A DNA stretch of 49,396 nt, taken from positions 1-49,396 of the forward strand of contig NZ_CAMCEC010000019.1 of NCBI RefSeq assembly GCF_945873775.1, given 5' to 3'. Positions 42,844 through 49,396 of the stretch are shown piece by piece; the first letter of the stretch is position 1, and each line of letters opens with the position of its first letter. The notes under the pieces are model-generated. The model saw only the letters and a program-made list of their open reading frames with translations. It had not been told where the DNA came from and made no database searches. The translations under genes and the position numbers were made by a program. Origin of the DNA: an uncultured Treponema sp. (lineage in GTDB: Bacteria; Spirochaetota; Spirochaetia; Treponematales; Treponemataceae).

Positions 42844-43134
42844 TTATACGTTCTTTGATTCGATTAAAACAAAAAGATATTTCAAAAGATTGTTGTTGAA
42901 TTTGAATTTACCGTCAAGTTCAATGATTTTAGCAGGATTCAATTTCACTGTAAAAAGAACGAAGTGTCCGCGTTTCTGCTTTTTTACTTCGTATGTAAGA
43001 TCACGGTCGCCGAAAACTTCCTCTTTTTCGATTTCTGCGCCGAAACTTGCAAGGTCAGCTCTAAGAGTTTCAAGGCCGGCCTTAGATTTTTCTTCCTCTA
43101 AAGGAAAGATTGTCATAAGTTCATACTTTCTCAT
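42844..43134 (-). CDS. rpsF: 30S ribosomal protein S6
   Basis: 96 residues, MRKYELMTIFPLEEEKSKAG to the end, with the S6 fold features YELMTIF, the KRGHFVLFTVKLNPAKI strand and a short tail. It is the first gene of the rpsF-ssb-rpsR-rplI unit. The ATG is preceded by aaggag. A near-consensus promoter lies about 60 bases upstream, leaving a leader with a small hairpin (43162-43181) in which S6:S18 autoregulation could act, as in many bacteria. That last point is inference. Confidence 0.95.
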   Translation of the reverse strand: MRKYELMTIFPLEEEKSKAGLETLRADLASFGAEIEKEEVFGDRDLTYEVKKQKRGHFVLFTVKLNPAKIIELDGKFKFNNNLLKYLFVLIESKNV

Positions 43135-43161
43135 CGTATGTTTCTCCTTATGGTCAGAATG

Positions 43162-43222
43162 GGAGCCGCATACGCAACTCCAAGGGGTAATTGATATTAG
43201 CAGTTTTTGTATGGATAGTCAA
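43162..43222 (-). promoter_or_regulatory. Promoter and leader hairpin of the rpsF operon
   Basis: On the minus strand TTGACT (43222-43217), a 17-base spacer and TAATAT (43199-43194) form a strong sigma-70 promoter. Within the roughly 55-base leader, ggag and ctcc (43181-43162) pair around an internal loop and a short gc/gc stem. Its role as an S6:S18 binding site is untested, and I do not see the CCG element expected for that motif. Confidence 0.6.
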
Positions 43223-43387
43223 CGAAACTTCAAAAAAGTTCAGTATTTTTTAGAAAAATTTAATTTTGCACTAGAGTTTTTATAAATATTCAAGTATACT
43301 TTTGCCCATTGCATTTTGAAAAATGCCAGGTCTCTTGTTTTTTAGAGTCAGGGGCAATTTCAAAAGTTTTTAAATTAGGAGAAAAAA

Positions 43388-43666
43388 ATGAACAAAGCTG
43401 AACTTATTGAAAAAATGGCAAAATCAACAGGATTGCCAAAAAAAGACACAGAAAGCGCGCTCAAATCATTTCTTGAGATTGTCTCAAAGGAACTTGAAAA
43501 AGGACATGACGTGCAGCTCATTGGATTCGGAACATTCACAGTTGGAAAAAGAGCCGCAAGAGAAGGACGCAACCCTGCAACTGGAGAAACAATTAAAATC
43601 GCAGCTTCAAAAACACCAAAATTCAAGCCAGGAAAAGCTCTCAAAGACCGCCTGAACAAAAAATAA
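43388..43666 (+). CDS. hup: HU-family DNA-binding protein
   Basis: A 92-residue nucleoid protein. MNKAELIEKMAKSTGLPKKD begins the helical dimerisation body. VQLIGFGTFTVGKRAAREGR and NPATGETIKIAASKTPKFKP form the beta arm with the intercalating proline (RNPATGE), then GKALKDRLNKK. The size and motif order match HU/IHF. A strong aggag site lies seven bases before the ATG. It is transcribed divergently from rpsF across about 250 bases. Sequence alone does not separate HU from IHF, but a single HU is usual in spirochaetes. Confidence 0.93.
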   Translation: MNKAELIEKMAKSTGLPKKDTESALKSFLEIVSKELEKGHDVQLIGFGTFTVGKRAAREGRNPATGETIKIAASKTPKFKPGKALKDRLNKK

Positions 43667-43851
43667 AAAGTAAATTTCAAAAGTTTTTGCAATTCATGGG
43701 AAAAAATTTCAATGTTTTGCAAAAACACACTTTCCTTTCAAATTAAAGTAATCAAAAAAACACCTTACTTAAACCAGCAATTTAATCAGCGTTCGATTTT
43801 GCAATTGCAGATTTCTTCTTCTCACTTAAACTGCAAGTATAAAATTGCCTC

Positions 43852-44196
43852 ATGGACAAACCTAGGGATTTATGCAAAATTTTGGGCTCAAATATCCGCT
43901 GTTACAGAATAAAACTAAAAATGACGCAGGAGGAGCTGGCTGAAAAAGCAGGAATAACATCAGTTGGAATTTCAAAAATTGAAACAGGAAAAACTTGGCC
44001 TAAAAAAGAAACAATAGAAAAGTTTCTAGAAATTTTAGAAGTAAAGCCGTTTCAATTATTCACGGAAACAAAAGAAGATTTCATAAAATACAAAAACATC
44101 GTTACAGAAACAATATCTGAATTAGTTGACAAAACTTTTTCCGAGCAGAAAAATACCTCCAAAAGAAACAGAAAAAATTTCAAGCTAAAACATTAA
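43852..44196 (+). CDS. XRE-family transcriptional regulator
   Basis: 114 residues. The N-terminal 65 form a Cro/CI-type helix-turn-helix (IRCYRIKLKMTQEELAEKAG, ITSVGISKIETGKTWPKKET). The last 50 residues are helical and basic (SEQKNTSKRNRKNFKLKH) with no known sensor domain. A TATAAA box (43838-43843) ends eight bases before ATG 43852 and no Shine-Dalgarno is present, so the message may be leaderless. It stands alone between HU and the tRNA genes; its targets are unknown. Confidence 0.8.
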   Translation: MDKPRDLCKILGSNIRCYRIKLKMTQEELAEKAGITSVGISKIETGKTWPKKETIEKFLEILEVKPFQLFTETKEDFIKYKNIVTETISELVDKTFSEQKNTSKRNRKNFKLKH

Positions 44197-44222
44197 TTTT
44201 TGAGTTTTTTCATATTTTCCTA

Positions 44223-44251
44223 TTGACAAAAAAAAGATGAATTGCTAATAT
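44223..44251 (+). promoter_or_regulatory. Promoter of the tRNA-Val/tRNA-Pro pair
   Basis: TTGACA (44223-44228), a 17-base spacer and TAATAT (44246-44251) lie 15 bases before tRNA-Val. Confidence 0.8.
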
Positions 44252-44266
44252 AGCGACACTTGAAAC

Positions 44267-44340
44267 GGGCTCTTAGCTCAGCTGGTACGAGCGTCTGGTT
44301 TACACCCAGAATGTCGGGGGTTCGATCCCCTCAGAGCCCA
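44267..44340 (+). tRNA. tRNA-Val (TAC)
   Basis: 74 nt. The acceptor GGGCTCT pairs with AGAGCCC and is followed by discriminator A. The anticodon loop TTTACAC gives TAC, the Val isoacceptor for GUA and related codons. The T arm is GGGGGTTCGATCCCC. CCA is not encoded. Confidence 0.95.
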
Positions 44341-44348
44341 TTTCGTTT

Positions 44349-44424
<76 letters not shown>

Positions 44425-44457
44425 AAAGGCTTGTCTGATTTTGGCAAGTCTTTTTTT
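44425..44457 (+). terminator. Terminator after tRNA-Pro
   Basis: aaaggcttg (44425-44433) pairs with caagtcttt (44445-44453), with one G-U pair, and runs into seven T. Confidence 0.75.
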
Positions 44458-44563
44458 ATTTTAAATTGAATTTTTGGAATTCTTCTTTTAAACAAGAAAC
44501 TTTGTAAGCATAATTTTCATCCTTGCTTTCGTCAACAGAAGAAACTAGAACTTTGGCGTTCAC
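44456..44563 (-). pseudogene. Possible gene remnant (C-terminal fragment)
   Basis: On the minus strand a frame of 35 codons from GTG 44563 reads NAKVLVSSVDESKDENYAYK and ends with EEFQKFNLK and TAA. It is open a few codons further upstream to a stop. The residue pattern looks protein-like, but there is no ribosome site or promoter and the start is unclear. It overlaps the tRNA-Pro terminator. I see nothing else in 44458-44660. Confidence 0.25.
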
Positions 44564-44660
44564 AGAATTAAATTTAAAAAGTTATCAGTACACTACCCCT
44601 GCCTGCAATTTATCAAGTACCAAAAGAAAAATAATTTTTGGAATTTTTCAGTTTTTCCTA

Positions 44661-44689
44661 TTGACATAAATAATAAAAAAGCATATAGT
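44661..44689 (+). promoter_or_regulatory. Promoter of tRNA-Phe
   Basis: TTGACA (44661-44666), a 17-base spacer and TATAGT (44684-44689) lie 14 bases before tRNA-Phe. Confidence 0.8.
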
Positions 44690-44703
44690 CTTATACATCA
44701 ATT

Positions 44704-44776
44704 GCCGGTGTAGCTCAGCTGGTAGAGCGGAGGACTGAAAATCCTTATGTCGTCAGTTCGATTCTGACCGCTGGCA
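44704..44776 (+). tRNA. tRNA-Phe (GAA)
   Basis: 73 nt, GCCGGTG at the 5' end and CGCTGGC plus A at the 3' end. The anticodon loop CTGAAAA gives GAA. The D arm TAGCTCAGCTGGTAGAGC and T arm CAGTTCGATTCTG are ordinary. CCA is not encoded. Confidence 0.95.
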
Positions 44777-44780
44777 ATTC

Positions 44781-44815
44781 AAGCACTCTTTCATAGGGTG
44801 CTTTTTTTTTATTTT
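44781..44815 (+). terminator. Terminator after tRNA-Phe
   Basis: aagcactc (44781-44788) pairs with gggtgctt (44796-44803), with one G-U pair, and is followed by a run of T. Confidence 0.75.
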
Positions 44816-44829
44816 TACGGAAATTCACA

Positions 44830-45006
44830 ATGGATGATGAAGAATATTATTCAGCAATGAGAAAGCAATACTCGCCTGTTTTTCAAAAGCCAAAAAAGCA
44901 GAAATTTTCAGAGTGGAATTCTTTTCATGGAAGAGAAGATGCTGAAATGCTGAATGAGCGTGAACGGGAAAAAGAAACTCCGCCTGAAAGCAGCGCAGAA
45001 AACTAA
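44830..45006 (+). CDS. Small hydrophilic protein, 58 residues, unknown
   Basis: ATG 44830 to TAA 45004-45006 encodes MDDEEYYSAMRKQYSPVFQK, a middle section WNSFHGREDAEMLNERER and a tail ending PPESSAEN. It is highly charged, has no signal or membrane helix, and looks intrinsically disordered. It sits between the tRNA-Phe terminator and ldcA. There is no clear Shine-Dalgarno and no family resemblance. The codon pattern is credible, but the small size keeps confidence moderate. Confidence 0.5.
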   Translation: MDDEEYYSAMRKQYSPVFQKPKKQKFSEWNSFHGREDAEMLNEREREKETPPESSAEN

Positions 45007-45062
45007 AAACTTTTTCCATAAAAAGAATTTATTTTTTTTGACATAAATTATATAATTGCAGA

Positions 45063-46100
45063 ATGGACATAAGAATTCCGCCTTCAATAAAAAAAGGCTG
45101 CACAATTGCTGTAACAGCTCCTTCTTTTGGATGCACAACAGAGCCTTACACTTCCCGCTTTAATTTTGCAAAGGAAAAATTCGAATCCCTTGGCTACAAA
45201 ATTTCCACAGGCAAAACTGTATTCAAAAGCGACGGAAAAGGAATTTCAACAGATCCAAAAAACGCAGCAAGGGAGCTTGAAGAATTTTATTGTTCAGATG
45301 AAAATTCCGCAGTTATTTCCGCAGGCGGCGGAGAACTGATGTGCGAAACGGCTGGCTTCATTGACTTTGAAAAAATTGCAGCCGCAAAGCCAAAATGGTT
45401 CATGGGATATTCTGACAACACAAATTTTATATTTCCTTTAGTAACAAAATGCAAAGTCGCGGCAATTTACGGTCCGACAATCACGGGCTTTGGAAAAAAA
45501 TGGCAAAAGCCTGAACTTTATTCGCTCGGACTTTTGGAAGGAAATGTAAAAGAAATTTCAGGATTTGAAAAATTTCAGCTTCCAGAGAATGACAGCGATT
45601 CAACAGAAAACCTTGAAAATTTAACTTACAACCTTACAGAAAAAAAAATCCTTAAACTTTTTCCAGAAAAATCTGATTCAGTAAAAATGGAAGGAATTCT
45701 TTTGGGAGGCTGCCTTGATGTTCTTTCAAATTTGTGCGGAACAAAACTTGACAGCGTAAAAGAATTTAACCGCAGCGCAGAAAAAATTATCTGGGTTCTT
45801 GAAAGTTGCGATGGAAATCCAGCTGAAATTAGGCGGCAAGTCTGGCACTTGAAAAATGCCGGCTGGTTTGAAAAAGCTTCAGGATTTATAATCGGACGTC
45901 CGCTCGCCTCGCTTGGAAAAGAAATTTTTGGAATAAACCAATACAACGCCGTTACAGACCTGCTTTCAGAATTTAATCTTCCAATAATAATGGACGCTGA
46001 CATTGGCCACGTAGATCCGGCAGTTCCAGTTGCGATGGGAATTTCTGCGGAAGTTTTTGCGGACAAAAATAATTTTACAATAAAATACAAATGGAGCTGA
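45063..46100 (+). CDS. ldcA: LD-carboxypeptidase (peptidase family S66)
   Basis: A serine peptidase of 345 residues that removes the terminal D-Ala from murein tetrapeptides during cell-wall recycling, or a related MccF-like enzyme. The nucleophile is S117 in KWFMGYSDNTNF. The catalytic Glu is in IIWVLESCDGNP and the His in MDADIGHVDPAVPVAMG. The N-terminus has VTAPSFGCTTEPY, as in S66. Cytoplasmic. TATAAT (45051-45056) ends six bases before ATG 45063, with no ribosome site between, so a leaderless message is predicted. The product joins the murein genes elsewhere in the window (alr, mltG, mrdA). MccF-type microcin immunity cannot be excluded. Confidence 0.85.
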   Translation: MDIRIPPSIKKGCTIAVTAPSFGCTTEPYTSRFNFAKEKFESLGYKISTGKTVFKSDGKGISTDPKNAARELEEFYCSDENSAVISAGGGELMCETAGFIDFEKIAAAKPKWFMGYSDNTNFIFPLVTKCKVAAIYGPTITGFGKKWQKPELYSLGLLEGNVKEISGFEKFQLPENDSDSTENLENLTYNLTEKKILKLFPEKSDSVKMEGILLGGCLDVLSNLCGTKLDSVKEFNRSAEKIIWVLESCDGNPAEIRRQVWHLKNAGWFEKASGFIIGRPLASLGKEIFGINQYNAVTDLLSEFNLPIIMDADIGHVDPAVPVAMGISAEVFADKNNFTIKYKWS

Positions 46101-46106
46101 ATAAGC

Positions 46107-46661
46107 ATGGAAAATTTTTCAATCAGAATAGCAGAAGAAAAAGACGCAAAAGAAATTCACGATATTTACGATTATTACGTAAAAAATACAGCTGTAACAT
46201 TTTCAACTGAAAATCCAACTGTTGAAGAATACAAAAAGCAAATTTCCGAAACAAAAAAAAATTATCCTTATTTTGTCGCACAAGATTCAAATGGAAAAAT
46301 TTTGGGATTTATCTACGGACATCAGCTAAGGCCGCACGAATCTTACAAATGGAACGTTGAATCCACGGTTTACCTTTCTTCAGACGCTCCAAAAAGATGC
46401 GGAATCGGAACTGCGCTTTATAAAAAATTCATGGAAACACTTTCGCGCCAAGGATTTAAATATGTCTACGGCGTAATAACTTCAGAAAACAAAGTAAGTG
46501 TTTCAATGCACAAAAAACTTGGATTCAAGGAAATCGGAAACTTTCCAAACGCAGGAAACAAAAATGGAAAATGGTACGGAATTTCATGGTTGCAAATGCA
46601 ACTGGGCGAAATATCAGAAAATCCAAAAGAGCCGATTCCGTTTTCAGAATTTAAAATTTAA
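46107..46661 (+). CDS. GNAT acetyltransferase, phosphinothricin acetyltransferase-like
   Basis: A 184-residue N-acetyltransferase of the GNAT superfamily. The N-terminus IRIAEEKDAKEIHDIYDYYV, then TAVTFSTENPTVEE, GFIYGHQL, and the core VESTVYLSSDAPKRCGIGTA with GIGTALY (acetyl-CoA phosphate loop), followed by GVITSENKVSVSMHKKLGF, match the Pat/Bar group. That group usually acetylates the amino group of methionine-derived or glutamine-analogue toxins or amino acids. The length fits (about 170-185). It starts seven bases after ldcA in the same direction. Substrate unknown. Confidence 0.82.
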   Translation: MENFSIRIAEEKDAKEIHDIYDYYVKNTAVTFSTENPTVEEYKKQISETKKNYPYFVAQDSNGKILGFIYGHQLRPHESYKWNVESTVYLSSDAPKRCGIGTALYKKFMETLSRQGFKYVYGVITSENKVSVSMHKKLGFKEIGNFPNAGNKNGKWYGISWLQMQLGEISENPKEPIPFSEFKI

Positions 46662-46679
46662 CTGGAGAAAACTACTATT

Positions 46680-47795
46680 ATGGAAGAAAATAAAAACCGT
46701 TATCAAGGCGAACTTTTTTACAACAGAATTTCAAAAAACCAGAAACGCCTGAAAAAATGGGCAAGAAAAAATAGAATTTCGTGCTACAGAATTTACGACA
46801 AGGACATTCCAGAAATTCCGCTCTGCCTTGACGTTTACACATTTCTTCCAGAATTTGTTGAAAATAAAATCGATGCAGCAAAATATAATTCTGAGCTGAA
46901 TTCCGCAATAAGTGAAAACGGGCAAAAAGCAAGGGAACTTTTAGCGCAGGAAAAACAAAGAACTTACGCAAGACTTTATCTTTACGAACGCCCTTACGAA
47001 AAGTCTTTTGAAGAAGAAGAGCTGTGGTTAAAGGAAATGAGTTTTCAAACTTCAAAAGCGCTGGAAATTCCAGAATCCAATGTAATCGTAAAAATGCGGA
47101 AAAGGCAGCGTGAAGACGACAGCGGCAAACGAAGCCAGTACAAAAAAACAGAAGAAATAAACAGCATAAAAGGAATTATCTTTGAGCAAGGGCAGATTTT
47201 TTTTGTAAATCTTACGGACTATATAGACACAGGCATTTTTTTTGACCATAGACCGCTCAGGCTAAAAGTCCGCGAAACTTGCAAAGGAAAACGTGTATTA
47301 AATCTTTTTTGCTACACAGGAAGTTTTTCAGTTTATGCGGCAGAAGGCGGCGCATCCTTTGTTGAAAGCGTTGACATGAGCAATACTTACACCGAATGGA
47401 CTAAAAATAACCTTAAACTGAATGATTTTTTAGACATACAAAGCTACAAAACTACAAGAATGGACGTAATTCATTACCTTGAAGAAAAAACAAAGCAAAT
47501 AAAAGAAAACGAAAAATTTGATATAATAATCCTTGACCCGCCGACTTTCAGCAATTCAAAAAATACAGACACTACTCTTGATTTAAATAAAGACTGGCCA
47601 AAACTGATAGAAAATTGCACAAAGCTTTTAAGTCCAAAAGGGATTCTTTATTTCAGCACAAACAGCCGAAAACTAAAAATGGATGAGCAGCTTCTTCCGC
47701 CGGCAATGTCAGCAGAAGAAATAACAAGTTCAACAATCCCCGAGGATTACAGAAATTCTAAAATCCACAGGGCTTGGAAAATCACATCAATTTAA
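46680..47795 (+). CDS. Class I SAM-dependent rRNA methyltransferase, RlmK-like
   Basis: 371 residues. The N-terminal section FYNRISKNQKRLKKWARKNR, then ISCYRIYDKDIPEIPL and CLDVYTF matches the opening of the RlmK half of RlmKL, the m7G2069 (23S rRNA) methyltransferase. The Rossmann methyltransferase core has VLNLFCYTGSFSVYAAEGGA, SVDMSNTYTEWTKNNLKLN and the catalytic motif IIILDPPTFSNSKN. It is therefore a stand-alone RlmK-type enzyme, without the RlmL half. A tggaga site precedes the ATG by 12 bases. It follows the acetyltransferase gene by 18 bases. Its 3' end overlaps the convergent DUF3943 gene by 14 bases. Confidence 0.85.
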   Translation: MEENKNRYQGELFYNRISKNQKRLKKWARKNRISCYRIYDKDIPEIPLCLDVYTFLPEFVENKIDAAKYNSELNSAISENGQKARELLAQEKQRTYARLYLYERPYEKSFEEEELWLKEMSFQTSKALEIPESNVIVKMRKRQREDDSGKRSQYKKTEEINSIKGIIFEQGQIFFVNLTDYIDTGIFFDHRPLRLKVRETCKGKRVLNLFCYTGSFSVYAAEGGASFVESVDMSNTYTEWTKNNLKLNDFLDIQSYKTTRMDVIHYLEEKTKQIKENEKFDIIILDPPTFSNSKNTDTTLDLNKDWPKLIENCTKLLSPKGILYFSTNSRKLKMDEQLLPPAMSAEEITSSTIPEDYRNSKIHRAWKITSI

Positions 47796-49236
47796 ATCTT
47801 GCATAAAAGTTGACTGCGTTGAAAACTGAAAAAACATTTTCCACATTATCGTAGTCAGCATATTTTATGTAAAAATCATCAGAAAGTCCCAAGGAAACCT
47901 TCTTAGAAACAGGAAACTCTACCGATGCTTGGGAAAAAGCAAAATATTCCCAGCCAGTGTCATCGCAGTCCTGTTTTTGAGCTTTATACTTGTACATCGC
48001 ATATCCGTGAACTGTCCAGTCAAAGACGAAGCCAGAATGCGCATTATAAGCAATCTTTTCAACGATTTCAGCGCCAGTTGTATATCCGTAATCGCAAGAA
48101 ACATAATCAGGCTTAGGAAAAACTCCACGGCGCAAGTAATAATAATCAGCAGTTCCCATTATAATTCCTGCCAAATGAGACTGCCAGACAAAAGCTCCGT
48201 TTTCTGTATTGATTCTCTGCTTTATGGCGAATCCAGGCGCAAGTGAAGAAAATTCCATGAACGAATGCCACATAAAATCATATTCAAGAACAATGCCGAC
48301 AGTCGTATCGCGGTTTTCGCCAAAATCAGGATTTCTAGCAAGAAGCATTCCGTTACTGAAAATATTTATGCTGTACATGATTTTTTCTTCCGTGGAATCC
48401 GCGCCTTCACCAGAACCAAGACCTGCCGAACCTTGCATAGAAAGCTCAAACTGACTATACGGAGTATTTGAGTCGTGCCCATAAGGATCGTCATACACAA
48501 CATCAAGCCCAACAGAACCATAAGCCGGGAAAAATTCAGAGCAGTTGTCATAAGGCTCTTTTAACCAAGTATTTGCAAAAGCAAGCCCGAATCCTGTTTT
48601 TAAAGAAAAACTCTGCAAAAGTCCGCTCGGTCCTTGCGGGGCTCTTTTTAGAATTGGATCTGTATAAAGTCTCAAAGGATTCGCAACATAGCCAAGAATT
48701 TTGTGCCCTTTTGCATTAGCTTCAAGACCAAGCCTGTAAACCATTTCTCCTGTAGCAAAGCCGCCAATTGGAGTATATGTAAGGTCATTTGTTGACGGGG
48801 AATTTGTTTCAAAAAAGTATTCCCACATAAAAGAACCAGCCGCCGAAACAAGCAAAGATTCAAACCAGTTCAAATTTGAATTTCTTGCGGCAAGATAGTA
48901 AAGTCCGCCCTGATATGGATGCAGAACGAAATTTGTCCAGTACCAGTCGCGGTCAAATTTTATTTTTCTATTCCAAGGCTCTTTTATGTCGTCCCAATAA
49001 ACTTGCGCCCAGCTAGCTCTAGCAGGACCAAAGCGGTTCCAGCTGCCAATCACAATGTTTGTAAGCAGCATTCCGCCCGCGGCAACAAAATAGTGTTTTT
49101 TTGAATCAAACTCAACAGCTTCACTTGAAAAATCCAAGTCAGCATCTGAAGTTTCTGCGCTTTCAGCGGTTTGCGCAAAAACATTAAAGGTTAAAACAAA
49201 AGAACACAAAGCCAGAACTATTTTTTTTAACTTCAT
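47782..49236 (-). CDS. DUF3943-like outer-membrane protein
   Basis: 484 residues with a clear signal peptide (KKIVLALCSFVLTFNVFAQ). Aromatic-rich segments such as WAQVYWDDIKEPWNRKIKFD, TNFVLHPYQGGLYYLAARNS and YTPIGGFATGEMVYRLGLEA resemble the DUF3943 family. The many alternating beta strands (IMYSINIFSNGMLLARN, TVGIVLEYDFMWHSFMEF) and the C-terminal FNAVNFYARFKLM suggest a beta barrel. The ATG has gggag upstream. It is probably monocistronic. Its place and strand do not suggest a partner. The overlap with the RlmK-type gene at the 3' end (14 bases) is unremarkable. Confidence 0.75.
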   Translation of the reverse strand: MKLKKIVLALCSFVLTFNVFAQTAESAETSDADLDFSSEAVEFDSKKHYFVAAGGMLLTNIVIGSWNRFGPARASWAQVYWDDIKEPWNRKIKFDRDWYWTNFVLHPYQGGLYYLAARNSNLNWFESLLVSAAGSFMWEYFFETNSPSTNDLTYTPIGGFATGEMVYRLGLEANAKGHKILGYVANPLRLYTDPILKRAPQGPSGLLQSFSLKTGFGLAFANTWLKEPYDNCSEFFPAYGSVGLDVVYDDPYGHDSNTPYSQFELSMQGSAGLGSGEGADSTEEKIMYSINIFSNGMLLARNPDFGENRDTTVGIVLEYDFMWHSFMEFSSLAPGFAIKQRINTENGAFVWQSHLAGIIMGTADYYYLRRGVFPKPDYVSCDYGYTTGAEIVEKIAYNAHSGFVFDWTVHGYAMYKYKAQKQDCDDTGWEYFAFSQASVEFPVSKKVSLGLSDDFYIKYADYDNVENVFSVFNAVNFYARFKLM

Positions 49237-49348
49237 TATAACATTCTCCCATACACTTTGGATAAACTCTAAATACGTCTGGCCAAGGTACGCTTACGCT
49301 CAAGACCTTGACTCAGCCGTTTTTAAGTTTTTGATAAACCATAAATCA

Positions 49349-49375
49349 CAAACCACCCGTCAAACGGGTGGTTTG
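49349..49375. repeat. Perfect 12-bp hairpin at the window edge
   Basis: CAAACCACCCGT (49349-49360) and ACGGGTGGTTTG (49364-49375) pair fully around CAA. A second small palindrome follows, TAGCC-TATAA-GGCTA (49380-49394), just before the window ends. Two consecutive short hairpins of this kind resemble the ends of IS200/IS605-type elements, or a terminator. With no sequence beyond 49396, neither can be shown. In 49237-49348 I see no gene. Confidence 0.5.
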
Positions 49376-49396
49376 CACTTAGCCTATAAGGCTAGG

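Noticed and set aside
45038..45056. TTGACA paired with TATAAT before ldcA as a standard promoter
   Set aside because: The spacer is only seven bases. Only the TATAAT position is used in the leaderless argument.

Overview
The window is about 49 kb of AT-rich bacterial DNA with short intergenic spaces. It most likely comes from a Treponema-like spirochaete. Support for this: the cluster mreB-mreC-mreD-mrdA-rodA lies next to rpoD-dnaG, and the rpsF-ssb-rpsR-rplI-dnaB string has an order I recall from treponemes. There is also a fused B12-type radical SAM/DUF2344 protein, secreted proteins of spirochaete type, and poly-G tracts in surface genes. This assignment is inference from memory; no marker rRNA is present.

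Layout. (a) 1-4800, plus strand: a degraded or phase-variable surface-polysaccharide cluster. It holds an EpsG-like polymerase, a GT14-like transferase broken at a G7 tract, one intact GT4 transferase with a G6 tract, a GT4 transferase split at an A7 tract with a G8 tract at its end, and a second lone GT4 C-terminal half. One stretch (about 2941-3250) is far richer in GC than its surroundings. (b) 4801-6460: an AT-rich accessory stretch with an HTH protein of unknown function and a HicB-like remnant. (c) 6465-9323, minus: rmlD, a mannose-1-phosphate guanylyltransferase and a secreted protein, feeding or accompanying polysaccharide synthesis. (d) 9392-9629: a 214-bp MITE-like element with exact 21-bp terminal inverted repeats and a 12-bp direct duplication, just upstream of RNase Z. 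(e) 9675-15810, plus: rnz, a GldA/GldFG-like ABC exporter with a DUF4340 partner, and folC, nearly all overlapping by ATGA. (f) 15804-23162: alr (minus), a HAD phosphatase, tRNA-Leu, a zinc-ribbon membrane protein plus a secreted protein, and mfd. (g) 23274-32708, minus: the cell-elongation operon (TPR protein, mreBCD, PBP2, RodA, then radical SAM). (h) rnpB, a coiled-coil zinc-ribbon protein, rpoD, dnaG, mltG, an MBL-fold hydrolase, dnaB, rplI, rpsR, ssb and rpsF, all minus. (i) 43388-49396: HU, an XRE regulator, tRNA-Val, tRNA-Pro and tRNA-Phe, a 58-residue protein, LD-carboxypeptidase, a GNAT acetyltransferase, an RlmK-type methyltransferase and a DUF3943-like outer-membrane protein. The window ends in a perfect hairpin.

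The most notable signals are: homopolymer tracts concentrated in consecutive glycosyltransferase genes, which suggests on/off switching of a surface glycan; a GT4 N-terminal half followed by two alternative C-terminal halves; the small transposon-like element; and several promoters whose -10 box sits only 6-9 bases before the start codon, predicting leaderless mRNAs. No CRISPR array, prophage or complete insertion sequence was seen.
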